A stretch of DNA of 64,000 nucleotides from assembly GCF_001746295.1 (NCBI RefSeq), contig NZ_MJAH01000018.1, forward strand, positions 62,001-126,000. The letters run 5' to 3'. A model generated the notes under the pieces. The model did not search any database and had not been told where the DNA came from. It worked only from the letters and a program-made list of their open reading frames with translations. This DNA comes from Streptomyces sp. LUP47B. Its GTDB lineage: Bacteria > Actinomycetota > Actinomycetes > Streptomycetales > Streptomycetaceae. Position numbers and translations under genes: made by a program. Below are positions 41,854 to 50,595 of the stretch, one piece after another; the first letter of the stretch is position 1; every line of letters begins with the position of its first letter.

Positions 41854-42681
41854 GTGCGCATCGAGAACTGGCAGGTCGCGGTGGTCACCGGCGGGGCCAG
41901 CGGCATCGGCTACGGCCTCGCCGAGGAACTGGCGGCGCGCGGGGTACGGCTGGTGATCGCCGACATCCGCGAGGACGGACTGGCCGCGGCGTGCGAAGCG
42001 CTCCGCGAGGCCGGGGCGGAGGTCACCGCCGTCGTGACCGACGTGAGCGACGCGGCGGCGGTCGCACGGCTCGCCGACCGGTCGATGAGCGCGTACGGGC
42101 GGGTGGACCTGGTGTGCAACAACGCCGGAGTCGTCTGTCCGGGCGCACCGATGTGGCAGCAGGACGACCACACCTGGCAGCGAATGATCGGCGTCAAACT
42201 GCTCGGCGTCGTCCATGGGGTACGTGCCTTCGCGCCTTTGCTGATCGAGCAGGGGGCCGGTCACTTCCTCAACACCGCCTCTGCCGGCGGCCTCGCACCG
42301 CTGCCCGGTCGCACCCCGTACGCCGGCACCATGCACGCGGTCGTCGGCCTGACCGAGACGCTCGACGCGGAACTGAAACAGGTGGCGCCGACGCTGGGCG
42401 CGACGGTGGTCTGCCCGGGTCTTGTGGACACCCCGCTCGGGCAGAACTCCGCAGCTCTCGGCGCCATCCCGATGCCCAGCGGAACCGCCTCGATGCGCGA
42501 CCTCGCCCCGGACGGCATCCTCAGCCCACGCGAGGTCGCAGCGGCGGCACTGCACGCGGTGGAGGCCAACCGAGTGCACACGGCGCCGGGCACCGGTGTC
42601 GCGGCTCGCGCGCGGACACGCGTCGATGCCTTGCTGGCCGACATCGAGGCGGAGGAGAAGGCTTCGAGGATCGGGCCTTGA
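41854..42681 (+). CDS. SDR with catalytic Lys replaced by Met
   Basis: A 275-residue SDR with VVTGGASGIGYGLAEE, NNAGVV, Ser in NTASAGGL and the catalytic Tyr in RTPYAGTMHAVVGLTE. The residue four after Tyr is Met, where SDRs have the catalytic Lys (YxxxK). The GTG start at 41854 lies 11 bp past the kinase stop with GAGGGGGG upstream. It may be a low-activity or non-catalytic member, or use another base. It ends the operon before a strong terminator. Confidence 0.88.
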   Translation: MRIENWQVAVVTGGASGIGYGLAEELAARGVRLVIADIREDGLAAACEALREAGAEVTAVVTDVSDAAAVARLADRSMSAYGRVDLVCNNAGVVCPGAPMWQQDDHTWQRMIGVKLLGVVHGVRAFAPLLIEQGAGHFLNTASAGGLAPLPGRTPYAGTMHAVVGLTETLDAELKQVAPTLGATVVCPGLVDTPLGQNSAALGAIPMPSGTASMRDLAPDGILSPREVAAAALHAVEANRVHTAPGTGVAARARTRVDALLADIEAEEKASRIGP

Positions 42682-42816
42682 AGCGCACGAAGCACGCGCC
42701 GCCGGCGGCGGGCGCATCCGCCGACATGCCTCGGTCGAGTCCGTACGGGCGGCCTGGACCGCCTCGACATGCGCCTCGGCCCACGTCTGTGTGGCCGGTT
42801 CCTGAGCGGGAGTAAA

Positions 42817-42858
42817 GCAGGCCCCCGCCGAGGTCGCGACGACGTCGGCGGGGCCTGC
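42817..42858. terminator. Bidirectional hairpin terminator between convergent genes
   Basis: GCAGGCCCCCGCCGA at 42817-42831 pairs with TCGGCGGGGCCTGC at 42845-42858 with one bulged C. It lies between the stops of the SDR (42681, plus) and the thioesterase (42862, minus). There is no clear U-run. The rest of the 180-bp gap shows nothing else. Confidence 0.75.
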
Positions 42859-42861
42859 CCG

Positions 42862-43674
42862 TCAGGGTGAGTGCGGAAGGCGCAACAGCGCGTCCTGTGC
42901 GTAGGACGCCACGAGGGAGCCGTCCGTGGTGAAGACGTCGCCTCGCCCGTGGCAGCGGCCGTGGGCGAGGAGCGGCGCGTGCTGGCGCAGCAGGAGCCAG
43001 TCGTCGACGCGGACCGGGCGGTGGAACCACACGGTGTGCGAGGTGACGGCCGAGGTGAACGCCTTGCCGGCGTCCTGCTGGCCGATGCCGTCGACCGTGC
43101 GCAGTGCGGTGCCGATCAGGGTCAGGTCGGTGACGTACGCGAGCAGCGAGGGGCCGAGGTCCGCCTCCACATGGGGGGTGCGCATCCACAGGTCCAGCTC
43201 GGCAGGCGCCACGCCTGGGGAGTCGAGGTCGGCGCTCGCCCGGGTCTCCCAGGGCAACAGTTCGAACTCCACGCGATGTTCCGGCCCGAGGACCACCGGC
43301 ACGGGCGCCGTGAACTGTTGCTCCATGCCGGGCTCCACCCGGTGCAGGGACACGGCCGCGGTGGCGATGACGCCCGCGCTCTGGCGCGCGGTGAGGGACC
43401 ACGTGGCGAAGGTGTTGCCCTCCTGGACGCGGACCGCCTCGTAGTGGACGGGCTCGTCGCTCCGGCCTGCGCGCGGGAAGAGCACATGCAGGGACTTCAC
43501 GGCCTTGTCCGGACCGAGCCGCTGGGCGGCCCGGACGAACTGGGCCAGGAGCTGGCCGCCGAACAGGCGGTGATAAGCAAGCCGCTGGTTGGTGCCTTCG
43601 AAGACCGGTGCGGCGGCGTGCGGCAGAGGGCGCAGGTCGAGGCAGGCGAGAAGGTCGCTCCACAGATCCGACAT
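42862..43674 (-). CDS. tesB: Acyl-CoA thioesterase II (TesB family)
   Basis: A 270-residue double-hotdog thioesterase with VFEGTNQRLAYHRLFGGQLLAQ (quoted core HRLFGGQLLAQ), SLHVLFPRAG, then SLLAYVTDLTLIGTAL and SHTVWFHRPVRVDDWLL with the catalytic Asp/Thr/Gln region. It hydrolyses acyl-CoAs, probably relieving CoA trapping during catabolism of an unusual acid. It is transcribed alone; an intact operator copy lies 31 bp upstream of its ATG. Confidence 0.93.
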   Translation of the reverse strand: MSDLWSDLLACLDLRPLPHAAAPVFEGTNQRLAYHRLFGGQLLAQFVRAAQRLGPDKAVKSLHVLFPRAGRSDEPVHYEAVRVQEGNTFATWSLTARQSAGVIATAAVSLHRVEPGMEQQFTAPVPVVLGPEHRVEFELLPWETRASADLDSPGVAPAELDLWMRTPHVEADLGPSLLAYVTDLTLIGTALRTVDGIGQQDAGKAFTSAVTSHTVWFHRPVRVDDWLLLRQHAPLLAHGRCHGRGDVFTTDGSLVASYAQDALLRLPHSP

Positions 43675-43704
43675 GCGGCGAGTGTAGGGGAGCTGCGCGA
43701 AGAT

Positions 43705-43719
43705 GAGAATGCCGTTCTC
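43705..43719. promoter_or_regulatory. 15-bp palindromic operator copy (tesB promoter)
   Basis: GAGAATGCCGTTCTC, a near-perfect copy between the tesB start (43674) and the stop of the TetR gene (43742). Confidence 0.8.
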
Positions 43720-43741
43720 GCCGTTGGGTGGGCGTGGTGCT

Positions 43742-44437
43742 TCAGGTCCTCGTTCCGAAGCCGCCGGAGCAGAACGCCCACACTTCGTCGGCGTCGAGCG
43801 GCCGGGGCGCGGGGCCGTCCGGATTGACGCCGATGGCCGACTGCGACAGGAACATGGTCGTCTGCATCAGCATCGCCGCCGCGCGCCGGGGTCGCATGCC
43901 GGAACGCAGCCCGCCGGCCGCGTCGACCCCTTCCATCAGTGCGGCCAGGATTCCCAGCACCGGAGCGTGCGCGAGCCGTACCTCGTCGGGGTGCGTGAGC
44001 AGTAGCTGCGGGGCGAACTCGCTGAACAGGGGGTGCAGGTCACCGGGGCCCGGGCGGCACATGGCGAACAGCAGCCGGGTGGCCGCCTCCAGGCGGGCCA
44101 CGGGCGCTTCGGCGGCTCCGGGCCCCGAAGTGGCCGCGCGCAATGCGTCGCCGGTCCGGCGCAGAGCGTCCTCGAAAAGGGCGAGCAGCAGTTCGTGCTT
44201 GCCGTCGAAGTGCTGGTAGAAGCTGCGCAGCGACTGGCCCGAGCGGTCGACCACCTCCTGCACCGTGAAGTCCGTGGTGCCCTTGTCGGCCATGAGCTCC
44301 TGAGCCGCGTCCAGGAAACGCTGCACCCGCTGCTCGGCGCGCTGTTTGGCCACCCGGGTGGAGCGCTCGACCGCGCGCTGCTTCCACGTCGGTTCGCTGT
44401 CCGCCGGGCCCGTGTCGAGGGAGATCTCCGGTTTCAT
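43742..44437 (-). CDS. TetR-family regulator, paralog of 11429 TetR
   Basis: A 231-residue TetR protein. HTH at about residues 57-77: FTVQEVVDRSGQSLRSFYQ, followed by GKHELLLALFE, identical to the 11429 protein except at a few non-recognition positions. The C-terminal domain differs and there is no lysine tail. Two copies of the repeated palindrome lie between it and the divergent operon at 44567, fitting autoregulation and control of that operon. It is a strong candidate for the island's operator-binding regulator. Confidence 0.93.
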   Translation of the reverse strand: MKPEISLDTGPADSEPTWKQRAVERSTRVAKQRAEQRVQRFLDAAQELMADKGTTDFTVQEVVDRSGQSLRSFYQHFDGKHELLLALFEDALRRTGDALRAATSGPGAAEAPVARLEAATRLLFAMCRPGPGDLHPLFSEFAPQLLLTHPDEVRLAHAPVLGILAALMEGVDAAGGLRSGMRPRRAAAMLMQTTMFLSQSAIGVNPDGPAPRPLDADEVWAFCSGGFGTRT

Positions 44438-44466
44438 GACGGGAGGCTACCCCGCTCTGCGATGAT

Positions 44467-44503
44467 GAGACTATTACTTTCCCATCGAGAGAACGTTATT
44501 ATC
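44467..44503. promoter_or_regulatory. Tandem pair of operator copies in divergent TetR/acyl-CoA dehydrogenase region
   Basis: GAGACTATTACTTTC at 44467-44481 (diverged) and GAGAACGTTATTATC at 44489-44503 (left half perfect), 22 bp start to start. They are 30 bp from the TetR start and 64 bp from the dehydrogenase start. Confidence 0.62.
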
Positions 44504-44566
44504 ACCCTTGTCGGAGCGGCCCGCCGGGCTCGGTCGTTCACGGGACATCCGGACCAGGAGGCGACG

Positions 44567-45601
44567 ATGCTCTTCGAGTTCGACGATGACCAGCGGATGT
44601 GGCAGAAGTCCGTCCGCGAGGTCCTCGCCAAGGAGTGCACGCCGGCGCTGGTGCGCGCTGTCGTCGACGCGGACGGTGACCACGAGCCCCTGTGGCACAC
44701 GTACGCGGACCTCGGCTGGACCGAACTCGTGGATCCGGCACAGATGGTGGAACTCGCCATCGTGCTGGAGGAGTTGGGCCGCGCGACCGACCCGACGCCC
44801 TATCTCGCCACGCTCACCCAGTTCGCCCCCCTCGTTCCCGTAGGCCTGATCGCCCCCCGGGAGTCGGGCGCCGCGGTCGTCAAGGGCGTGCGGGCCCGGC
44901 GTGAGGGCCGGGTCTGGTTCCTCGACGGCCGCGTCCTCCATGTCCTCGACGGCGACCGGGCGGACTGGTTCGCCGTGGTCGCCGATGAGGGAGTCTTCCT
45001 CGTGTCCGCCGACGAGGTGCGGGCCGTACGGACACCGGCGCTGGATCCGGTCCTGCACCTCGCGGACGTGACCTTCTCGCAGGTGCGCGTCACCCAGGAG
45101 GCCCGGGTCGGTGCCGAGCCCCCACCGCACGCCCACGACGTGGGCCTCACTGCCATGGCCGTCACCATGGTCGGCGCGTGCCGCCGCGTGCTCGACCTGG
45201 TACTCGAACACGCCCGAACAAGGTGCCAGTTCGGCGCACCCATCGGCTCCTTCCAGGCCGTACAGCACAAAGCCGCCGACATGCATGTGGCGATCGAGCG
45301 AGCCCACGCACTCGCCTACCACGCCGCACTGACCATCGCAGCCGACGACCCGGACCGGCCGCTCGCGGCGGCCATGGCGAAGGCGGCGGCGGGCGAGTGC
45401 CAGGCGCTCGTCTTCCGGCACGGCATCCAGCTGTTCGGCGCGATGGGCTTCACCTGGGAGAACGACCTGCAGTTCGCGCTCAAGCGGGCCAAGGCGGGGG
45501 AGCTGATGCTCGGAGGTGCGGCGGCGCACCGGGCCCGAATCGCCGAACTCATCACCTCGAATCATCGCGACGCGGGAGGCACAGGCGCATCATGCAGCTG
45601 A
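44567..45601 (+). CDS. Acyl-CoA dehydrogenase, short subunit
   Basis: A 344-residue acyl-CoA dehydrogenase-type protein of the smaller heteromer class: no EPxAGS motif, C-terminal LFGAMGFTWENDLQFALKRAK. With the next gene it should form an alpha2-beta2 FadE enzyme, like the pair at 25606-27595. AGGAGG lies 5 bp before the ATG. The stop overlaps the next start by 10 bp. First gene of a long operon reaching 50575. Confidence 0.9.
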   Translation: MLFEFDDDQRMWQKSVREVLAKECTPALVRAVVDADGDHEPLWHTYADLGWTELVDPAQMVELAIVLEELGRATDPTPYLATLTQFAPLVPVGLIAPRESGAAVVKGVRARREGRVWFLDGRVLHVLDGDRADWFAVVADEGVFLVSADEVRAVRTPALDPVLHLADVTFSQVRVTQEARVGAEPPPHAHDVGLTAMAVTMVGACRRVLDLVLEHARTRCQFGAPIGSFQAVQHKAADMHVAIERAHALAYHAALTIAADDPDRPLAAAMAKAAAGECQALVFRHGIQLFGAMGFTWENDLQFALKRAKAGELMLGGAAAHRARIAELITSNHRDAGGTGASCS

Positions 45602-46773
45602 CCTTCGACGCCGAAGTGGAGGCGTTCCGGACCGAGTTCACGGCCTTCCTCGACACGCATCTGCCCGCCGAGGCGGATACGGCCGAGCGTTCGCACTCCA
45701 CCGCGGACGTCCCCGTATGGGCCCGGCGCTGGCAGCGGCTGCTCTTCGACGAGGGCTGGCTGCTGCCCGGGAATCCGCCGGAGTTCGGCGGCCGGAACGC
45801 GACACTGATGCAGAGTTACGTGCACCTGGAGGAGCTCTCCCGGCGCCGCATCTATCACAGCTTCAACCCTCAGGGCCTCGGCATCATCGCCGCCTCCCTG
45901 CTCACCTTCGGCTCCGACGAGCAGAAGCGGCGCTGGGCCGTGCCGATCCTGCGCGCGGAGATGACCGCGGCCCTGGGAATGAGTGAACCGGGAGCAGGCA
46001 GCGATCTCGCCTCCCTGAGCACCAGGGCCGAACTCGCAGCAGACGAAAGCCAGTTCGTCGTCAACGGGCAGAAGGTGTGGACGTCCGGCGCCCACGACGC
46101 CGACCTGCTGCTCACCTTCGTCCGCACCGACCCCGACGCGCCCAAGCACAAGGGGATCAGCTGCCTTGTCATCCCCACCGACACCCCCGGCGTGACCCGA
46201 CGCCCCTTCGGCTCCCTCACCGCCCCCGACGACCTCGACTTCAACGAGGTCTACTTCGACGACGTCCGCGTCCCGGCACAGAACCTCGTCGGCCCGCTGA
46301 ACGAGGGCTGGCGCGTCGCGGGCGGCTCGCTCGGGCATGAACGCACCCTGCTCTGGCTCAGCTTCAGCGACCGCATGGACGAACTCCTGCGGGACTTCCG
46401 CCCGCTCACCGACCTCGACAAGGACTGGTACGCCACCCTCGCGATGGACGCCCAGGCCCTGCGGCTGCTCGGCCTGCGGGCCCTGGCGCGCGCCGCCCGC
46501 GGCGATCAGGACGTACCGGCTCTGTCCGTACTGAAGCTGCTCGGCTCGGAGGCGGTGCAGAAGGCCGCCGAACGCGCCCTCGAAGCGGCAGGACCGGACG
46601 GTCTCGCGCACCCCGCCACCACCGCCCCCGACGCGTACATGCACTGGGAGGACTTCGCCGGCAGCTGGTTCCAGCGCTACGCCCGCACCTTCGCCGGCAC
46701 CATCGCCGGCGGCACCTCCGAGATCCAGCGCACCATCGTCGCCGAGCGCGTGCTCGGCCTGCCCCGAGGTTGA
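45592..46773 (+). CDS. Acyl-CoA dehydrogenase, large subunit
   Basis: A 393-residue acyl-CoA dehydrogenase with MSEPGAGSDLASLST, VWTSGAHDADLL and the C-terminal GTIAGGTSEIQRTIVAERVLG. It is the full-length partner of the upstream short subunit. Function: FAD-dependent desaturation of an acyl-CoA, likely a ring- or branch-bearing one by analogy with heteromeric FadE proteins. Confidence 0.93.
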   Translation: MQLTFDAEVEAFRTEFTAFLDTHLPAEADTAERSHSTADVPVWARRWQRLLFDEGWLLPGNPPEFGGRNATLMQSYVHLEELSRRRIYHSFNPQGLGIIAASLLTFGSDEQKRRWAVPILRAEMTAALGMSEPGAGSDLASLSTRAELAADESQFVVNGQKVWTSGAHDADLLLTFVRTDPDAPKHKGISCLVIPTDTPGVTRRPFGSLTAPDDLDFNEVYFDDVRVPAQNLVGPLNEGWRVAGGSLGHERTLLWLSFSDRMDELLRDFRPLTDLDKDWYATLAMDAQALRLLGLRALARAARGDQDVPALSVLKLLGSEAVQKAAERALEAAGPDGLAHPATTAPDAYMHWEDFAGSWFQRYARTFAGTIAGGTSEIQRTIVAERVLGLPRG

Positions 46774-46784
46774 GGAGCCGATAC

Positions 46785-47567
46785 GTGAACATCCTGTACG
46801 AGGTGAAGGACCGCATCGCGACCCTCACCCTCAACCGCCCCGAGGTGGCCAACGCACAGAACGCCGAACTGCTCGACGAACTCGACGCCGCCTGGACCCG
46901 GGCCGCCGAGGACGACGAGGTGGCGGTGATCGTCGTACGCGCCGAGGGCAAGCACTTCTCCGCCGGGCACGACCTCAACGACCGCTGGCCCTCGCCGGAC
47001 GAGATCACCCTGGAGTGGATCTACAGCGCCGAGAGCCGCCGCTATCTCGACTACACACTGCGCTGGCGCAATGTGCCCAAGCCCTCCATCGCCGCGGTGC
47101 AGGGCCGCTGCATCGCGGGCGGTCTGATGCTCTGCTGGCCCTGCGACCTGATCGTGGCGGCCGAGGACGCGCTGTTCTCGGACCCGGTGGTCACGATGGG
47201 GATCGGCGGCGTCGAGTACCACGGCCACACGTGGGAGCTGGGTCCGCGCAAGGCCAAGGAGATCCTGTTCACCGGGCGTCCGATGACCGCCGAGGAGGCG
47301 GAACGGATCGGCATGGTGAACAAGGTCGTGCCGCGCGATCAACTGGACACGGAGACACGGGAGCTGGCCGAGCGGATCGCCGCGATGCCGTCGTTCGGGC
47401 TGCGGCAGGCCAAGCGGGCCGTGAACCAGACGCTCGACGTGCAGGGCTTCCATGCCGCCGTCCAGTCCGTCTTCGACATCCACCAGACCGGACACGGAAA
47501 CGCGTTGAGCGTCACCGGATACCCGATTCTCGCTCGGCTCGAGGAAATGAAGCAGAAGCTGCGCTGA
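46785..47567 (+). CDS. Enoyl-CoA hydratase/isomerase family protein
   Basis: A 260-residue crotonase-fold protein: IATLTLNRPEVANAQN, FSAGHDLNDRWPS and GRCIAGGLMLCWPCDL for the oxyanion hole, then VTMGIGGVEYHGHTWELG. The insertion DRWPSPDEITLEW and the unusual catalytic region suggest a specialised member and not a plain hydratase. The GTG at 46785 is preferred over TTG 46770 because GAGGAG lies 6 bp before it. Confidence 0.9.
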   Translation: MNILYEVKDRIATLTLNRPEVANAQNAELLDELDAAWTRAAEDDEVAVIVVRAEGKHFSAGHDLNDRWPSPDEITLEWIYSAESRRYLDYTLRWRNVPKPSIAAVQGRCIAGGLMLCWPCDLIVAAEDALFSDPVVTMGIGGVEYHGHTWELGPRKAKEILFTGRPMTAEEAERIGMVNKVVPRDQLDTETRELAERIAAMPSFGLRQAKRAVNQTLDVQGFHAAVQSVFDIHQTGHGNALSVTGYPILARLEEMKQKLR

Positions 47568-47609
47568 GAACCGGACCGGTCCCCGTACGCCCGCGAAGGA
47601 GCCCCACCC

Positions 47610-48218
47610 GTGCCCCGCATCGAACCCCTGCCCGTCCGTTCCTGGCCCCCCGAGATGCGCGCCGCCCTCGCCTCCCTGACCCCGCCGAACCCGCGCCACC
47701 CCGCGCCCGTCTCCGAGGGACGCCCCAAGGCCCTGAACGTGCTCGGCACTTACGCGCACCACCCCGAACTCGCCCACGCCTTCCTCACGTTCAACGGCCA
47801 CATCATGCGCGCCACCACGCTCACCCCGCGCCAGCGCGAGCTCCTGGTCCTGCGCGTATCGGCACTGCGTGACTGCGCCTACGAGTGGTCCCAGCACGTC
47901 GTCCAGGCCGGAGACGTGGGCCTGACCGCGGAGGAGGTGCACCGCATCGGCCTCGGCCCCGACGAACCCGGCTGGCCTCCGCACGACGCCGCCCTGCTGC
48001 GCGCGGCCGACGAACTCGTCGTGGACGGTGCGATCGGAGAGAAGACCTGGGGCGAACTCGGTTCGACCCTCGGCACGCAGCAGTTGATCGACCTCATCTT
48101 CACCGTCGGCGCGTACGAGACGATCGCCTACCTCATGCGGTCCTTCGCCCTGGATCTGGACGACGACCTGCCCACCACAGCCATCCCGCACGCTCCCCGC
48201 AGCCCGGAGGAAACGTGA
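47610..48218 (+). CDS. Carboxymuconolactone decarboxylase/AhpD-like family protein
   Basis: A 202-residue AhpD-like protein: LTPRQRELLVLRVSAL, then CAYEWSQHVVQAGDVGL with a single conserved Cys and His, and LIFTVGAYETIAYLM. It lacks the CxxC of peroxidase-type AhpD, so a reductase role is doubtful; related actinobacterial proteins accompany degradation genes without known reaction. GTG start with GAAGGAG upstream. Its stop overlaps the next GTG. Confidence 0.82.
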   Translation: MPRIEPLPVRSWPPEMRAALASLTPPNPRHPAPVSEGRPKALNVLGTYAHHPELAHAFLTFNGHIMRATTLTPRQRELLVLRVSALRDCAYEWSQHVVQAGDVGLTAEEVHRIGLGPDEPGWPPHDAALLRAADELVVDGAIGEKTWGELGSTLGTQQLIDLIFTVGAYETIAYLMRSFALDLDDDLPTTAIPHAPRSPEET

Positions 48219-49051
48219 CCGTCGCCTTCACCCCCATCGCCCCCGAGATCGGCGCGCAGACCACCGGTCTGTCCGGCACCCGTCTCCTCGAACCCGACGC
48301 GGTGGCCGCGCTGCGTACCGCCCTGGCCGAACGCGGCGTGGTCGTCTGTCGCGGAGCCGATCTGAGCGACGCCGAATTCTCCGCGCTGGGGCGGCAGTTG
48401 GGTGAGGCCGTCGTTCCGCCGATGGGCGGTGACGCGGCCCATCCGGAGATCGACACCATCACCCTCGATCCGGCCAAGAGCCAACTGGCCGAGGTGCGCC
48501 GCGGCACCTTCTTCTGGCACATCGACGGCACCCGCGACGAGACCCCGCAGAAGGCCACCGTCCTGCTCGCCCGGCAGGTCGCCGACGAGGGCGGCGACAC
48601 CGAGTTCGCCACCACCTACGCCGCCTGGCGGGCCCTGCCCGACGACGAGCGCAAGCAGCTGGCGGACCTGCGGGTGGTGCACAGCTTCACCGCCGCTCAG
48701 CTCCTGGTGAACCCCGATCCCTCGCCGAAGGAGCGAGCCGCCTGGGACCGGATCCCCAGCCGCGAGCACCCCCTGCTGTGGACGCACCGCGACGGCCGCA
48801 CGTCGCTCCTGATCGGCGCCACGGCCGAGCGGATCGTCGGCATGGCCGAGAAGGAGAGCCGTGAACTCCTCGACCGCCTTCTCGGCTACGCGACCCAAGA
48901 GCGCTTCACCCTGCGCCACAGCTGGCGCCCCGGCGACCTCGTGCTCTGGGACAACACCGGCCTGCTGCACCGTGCCCTGCCCTACGAGCCGGCCTCGCTG
49001 CGACTACTGCGGCGCATCACCTTCGCGGGCGAGGAGCCGGTGACGGCATGA
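48215..49051 (+). CDS. TauD/TfdA-family Fe(II)/2-oxoglutarate dioxygenase
   Basis: A 278-residue non-heme iron dioxygenase. The iron ligands are H102 and D104 (FFWHIDGTRDE), with the distal His in LLHRALPYE, and the 2-oxoglutarate Arg in RLLRRITFAG. The family hydroxylates or cleaves substrates such as taurine or 2,4-D. In this operon it could hydroxylate an acid intermediate or split an ether. Start GTG in a GTGA overlap; the stop overlaps the next ATG. Confidence 0.93.
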   Translation: MTVAFTPIAPEIGAQTTGLSGTRLLEPDAVAALRTALAERGVVVCRGADLSDAEFSALGRQLGEAVVPPMGGDAAHPEIDTITLDPAKSQLAEVRRGTFFWHIDGTRDETPQKATVLLARQVADEGGDTEFATTYAAWRALPDDERKQLADLRVVHSFTAAQLLVNPDPSPKERAAWDRIPSREHPLLWTHRDGRTSLLIGATAERIVGMAEKESRELLDRLLGYATQERFTLRHSWRPGDLVLWDNTGLLHRALPYEPASLRLLRRITFAGEEPVTA

Positions 49052-49632
49052 GCGGCGACGAGGAGCTCCTGGCGCGGCTCGAGCGCCAGGTCCGATACTT
49101 GAACGACCGGCAGGAGATCCTGGACTGCGTCGCCCGGCACGCGCGCGGACACGACCGGTTCGACGCCGATCTGCTCACGGCCGCCTACCACCAGGACGGT
49201 GTCGACGAGCACGGTGCCACGGTCAACTTCGGGCCCGCGTACGCACAGTGGGCCAACATGATCCACGCCAAGTCGGCCGAGCTGCACACCCACAACATCA
49301 CCACGCACCTCTGCGAGATCGACGAGGACGGTGACACGGCGCACTGCGAGAGCTACGTGCTTGTGGGACTCCTGTCGCACGACGGCAGGACCGCGCAGTT
49401 GATGAGTGGCCGCTACCTCGACCGCCTGGAGCGCCGCGACGGCACCTGGCGCATCGCCGTGCGCCGCTGCACGGTCGACCTCGCGCTGTCCGCCGACGCG
49501 TCCGTCCTGCGTACGCCCTTCTTCAGGGAGCAAGGCTTCGTCAAAGGCACCCGCGACCACGACGACCTGTCCTACCGCAGACCGCTGACCGCCGAGGACG
49601 ACCCGGGACAGACACCGGTGACACGATGGTGA
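49048..49632 (+). CDS. SnoaL-like (NTF2-fold) protein
   Basis: A 194-residue NTF2-like protein of the SnoaL_4 type: LNDRQEILDCVARHARGHDRFD (core DRQEILDCVARHARG), AAYHQDGVDEHG, SAELHTHNITTHLCEIDEDG and SGRYLDRLERRDGTWRI. Such proteins include dehydratases, isomerases and beta subunits of ring-hydroxylating oxygenases. It could support the dioxygenase that overlaps it, or a distinct isomerisation step. The exact reaction is unknown. Confidence 0.87.
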   Translation: MSGDEELLARLERQVRYLNDRQEILDCVARHARGHDRFDADLLTAAYHQDGVDEHGATVNFGPAYAQWANMIHAKSAELHTHNITTHLCEIDEDGDTAHCESYVLVGLLSHDGRTAQLMSGRYLDRLERRDGTWRIAVRRCTVDLALSADASVLRTPFFREQGFVKGTRDHDDLSYRRPLTAEDDPGQTPVTRW

Positions 49633-49645
49633 AGGGGGCACGGCC

Positions 49646-50575
49646 ATGCGGATCGGTCTGACCGGAGGCGCCGCCACCGTTGACGGCGTCGTGCGCCAGG
49701 CCGAGGAAGCGGAACGTGACGGCTTCCACGCGCTGTGGTACGCCAGCGCTGTGGCGGGCGACCCGCTGGCCGCCATGGCGGTCGCCGGGCGCGCCACCAC
49801 CGGCATCGAGCTCGGCACGGCGGTCGTCCAGACCTACCCCTGCCACCCGGTCCTGCAGGCGGGCCGCGCGGTCTCCGTCCGGTACGCCATGGGCAGGCCG
49901 GGCTTCACGCTCGGCATCGGCCCGTCGCACCGCCCGTACGTGGAGGGGGAGCTCGGCCTGTCGTACGACGGGGCGGGGGCGGCCACCGAGGAGTATCTGC
50001 GCATCCTCACGGCGCTGCTGCGCGGCGAGCGGGCCGACGTCACCGGCGAGCACTGGTCCGCGCACACCTCGGCGCCGCCCTCGCTGCCCGCCGGGGGTGT
50101 GCCGGTCCTGCTCGCGGCGCTCGGCCCGCGGCTGCTGCGCGTGGCGGGAGAGTGCGCGGACGGAGTGGTGCTGTGGATGGCCACGGCCGAGGCCATCGAC
50201 GCCCATGTCGCGCCGCGCCTGCACAAAGCGGCGACGGCCGCGGGCCGCCCGTCCTCGCGCATCGTCGCCGGGCTTCCGGTGGCCGTGCACGATGACCTTG
50301 ACGAGGCGCGCACCGCAGCGGCGGCCACGGCGGTGGCTTACGACGGCCTGCCCAATTACCGCCGGATCCTGGAGATCGGCGGCAAGGCGTCACCGGCCGA
50401 GGCGGCTGTGATCGGTGACGAGGATTCCGTACGAGGACAGTTGGCCTCCCTGGCCGACGCGGGCGCGACCGACCTGTGGGCACACATCGTGCCCGTCGGC
50501 CACGACCGCGACAGCCGCCGGGCCTCGGCCCACCGCACCAGAGGTCTGCTCTCGGATTTGGCCGCGGGCGGCTGA
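49646..50575 (+). CDS. LLM-class (probably F420-dependent) oxidoreductase
   Basis: A 309-residue luciferase-like TIM-barrel enzyme: EEAERDGFHALWYAS, LGTAVVQTYPCHPVLQA, FTLGIGPSHRPYVEG and VPVLLAALGPRLLRVAGE. Actinobacterial members of this form usually use coenzyme F420; flavin use is the alternative. It is the last gene of the 44567 operon and may reduce or oxidise an enone or ketone intermediate. It converges on the DapB-like gene, 20 bp apart. Confidence 0.9.
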   Translation: MRIGLTGGAATVDGVVRQAEEAERDGFHALWYASAVAGDPLAAMAVAGRATTGIELGTAVVQTYPCHPVLQAGRAVSVRYAMGRPGFTLGIGPSHRPYVEGELGLSYDGAGAATEEYLRILTALLRGERADVTGEHWSAHTSAPPSLPAGGVPVLLAALGPRLLRVAGECADGVVLWMATAEAIDAHVAPRLHKAATAAGRPSSRIVAGLPVAVHDDLDEARTAAAATAVAYDGLPNYRRILEIGGKASPAEAAVIGDEDSVRGQLASLADAGATDLWAHIVPVGHDRDSRRASAHRTRGLLSDLAAGG

Positions 50576-50595
50576 ACGGCCGGCGCGCTGACGGA

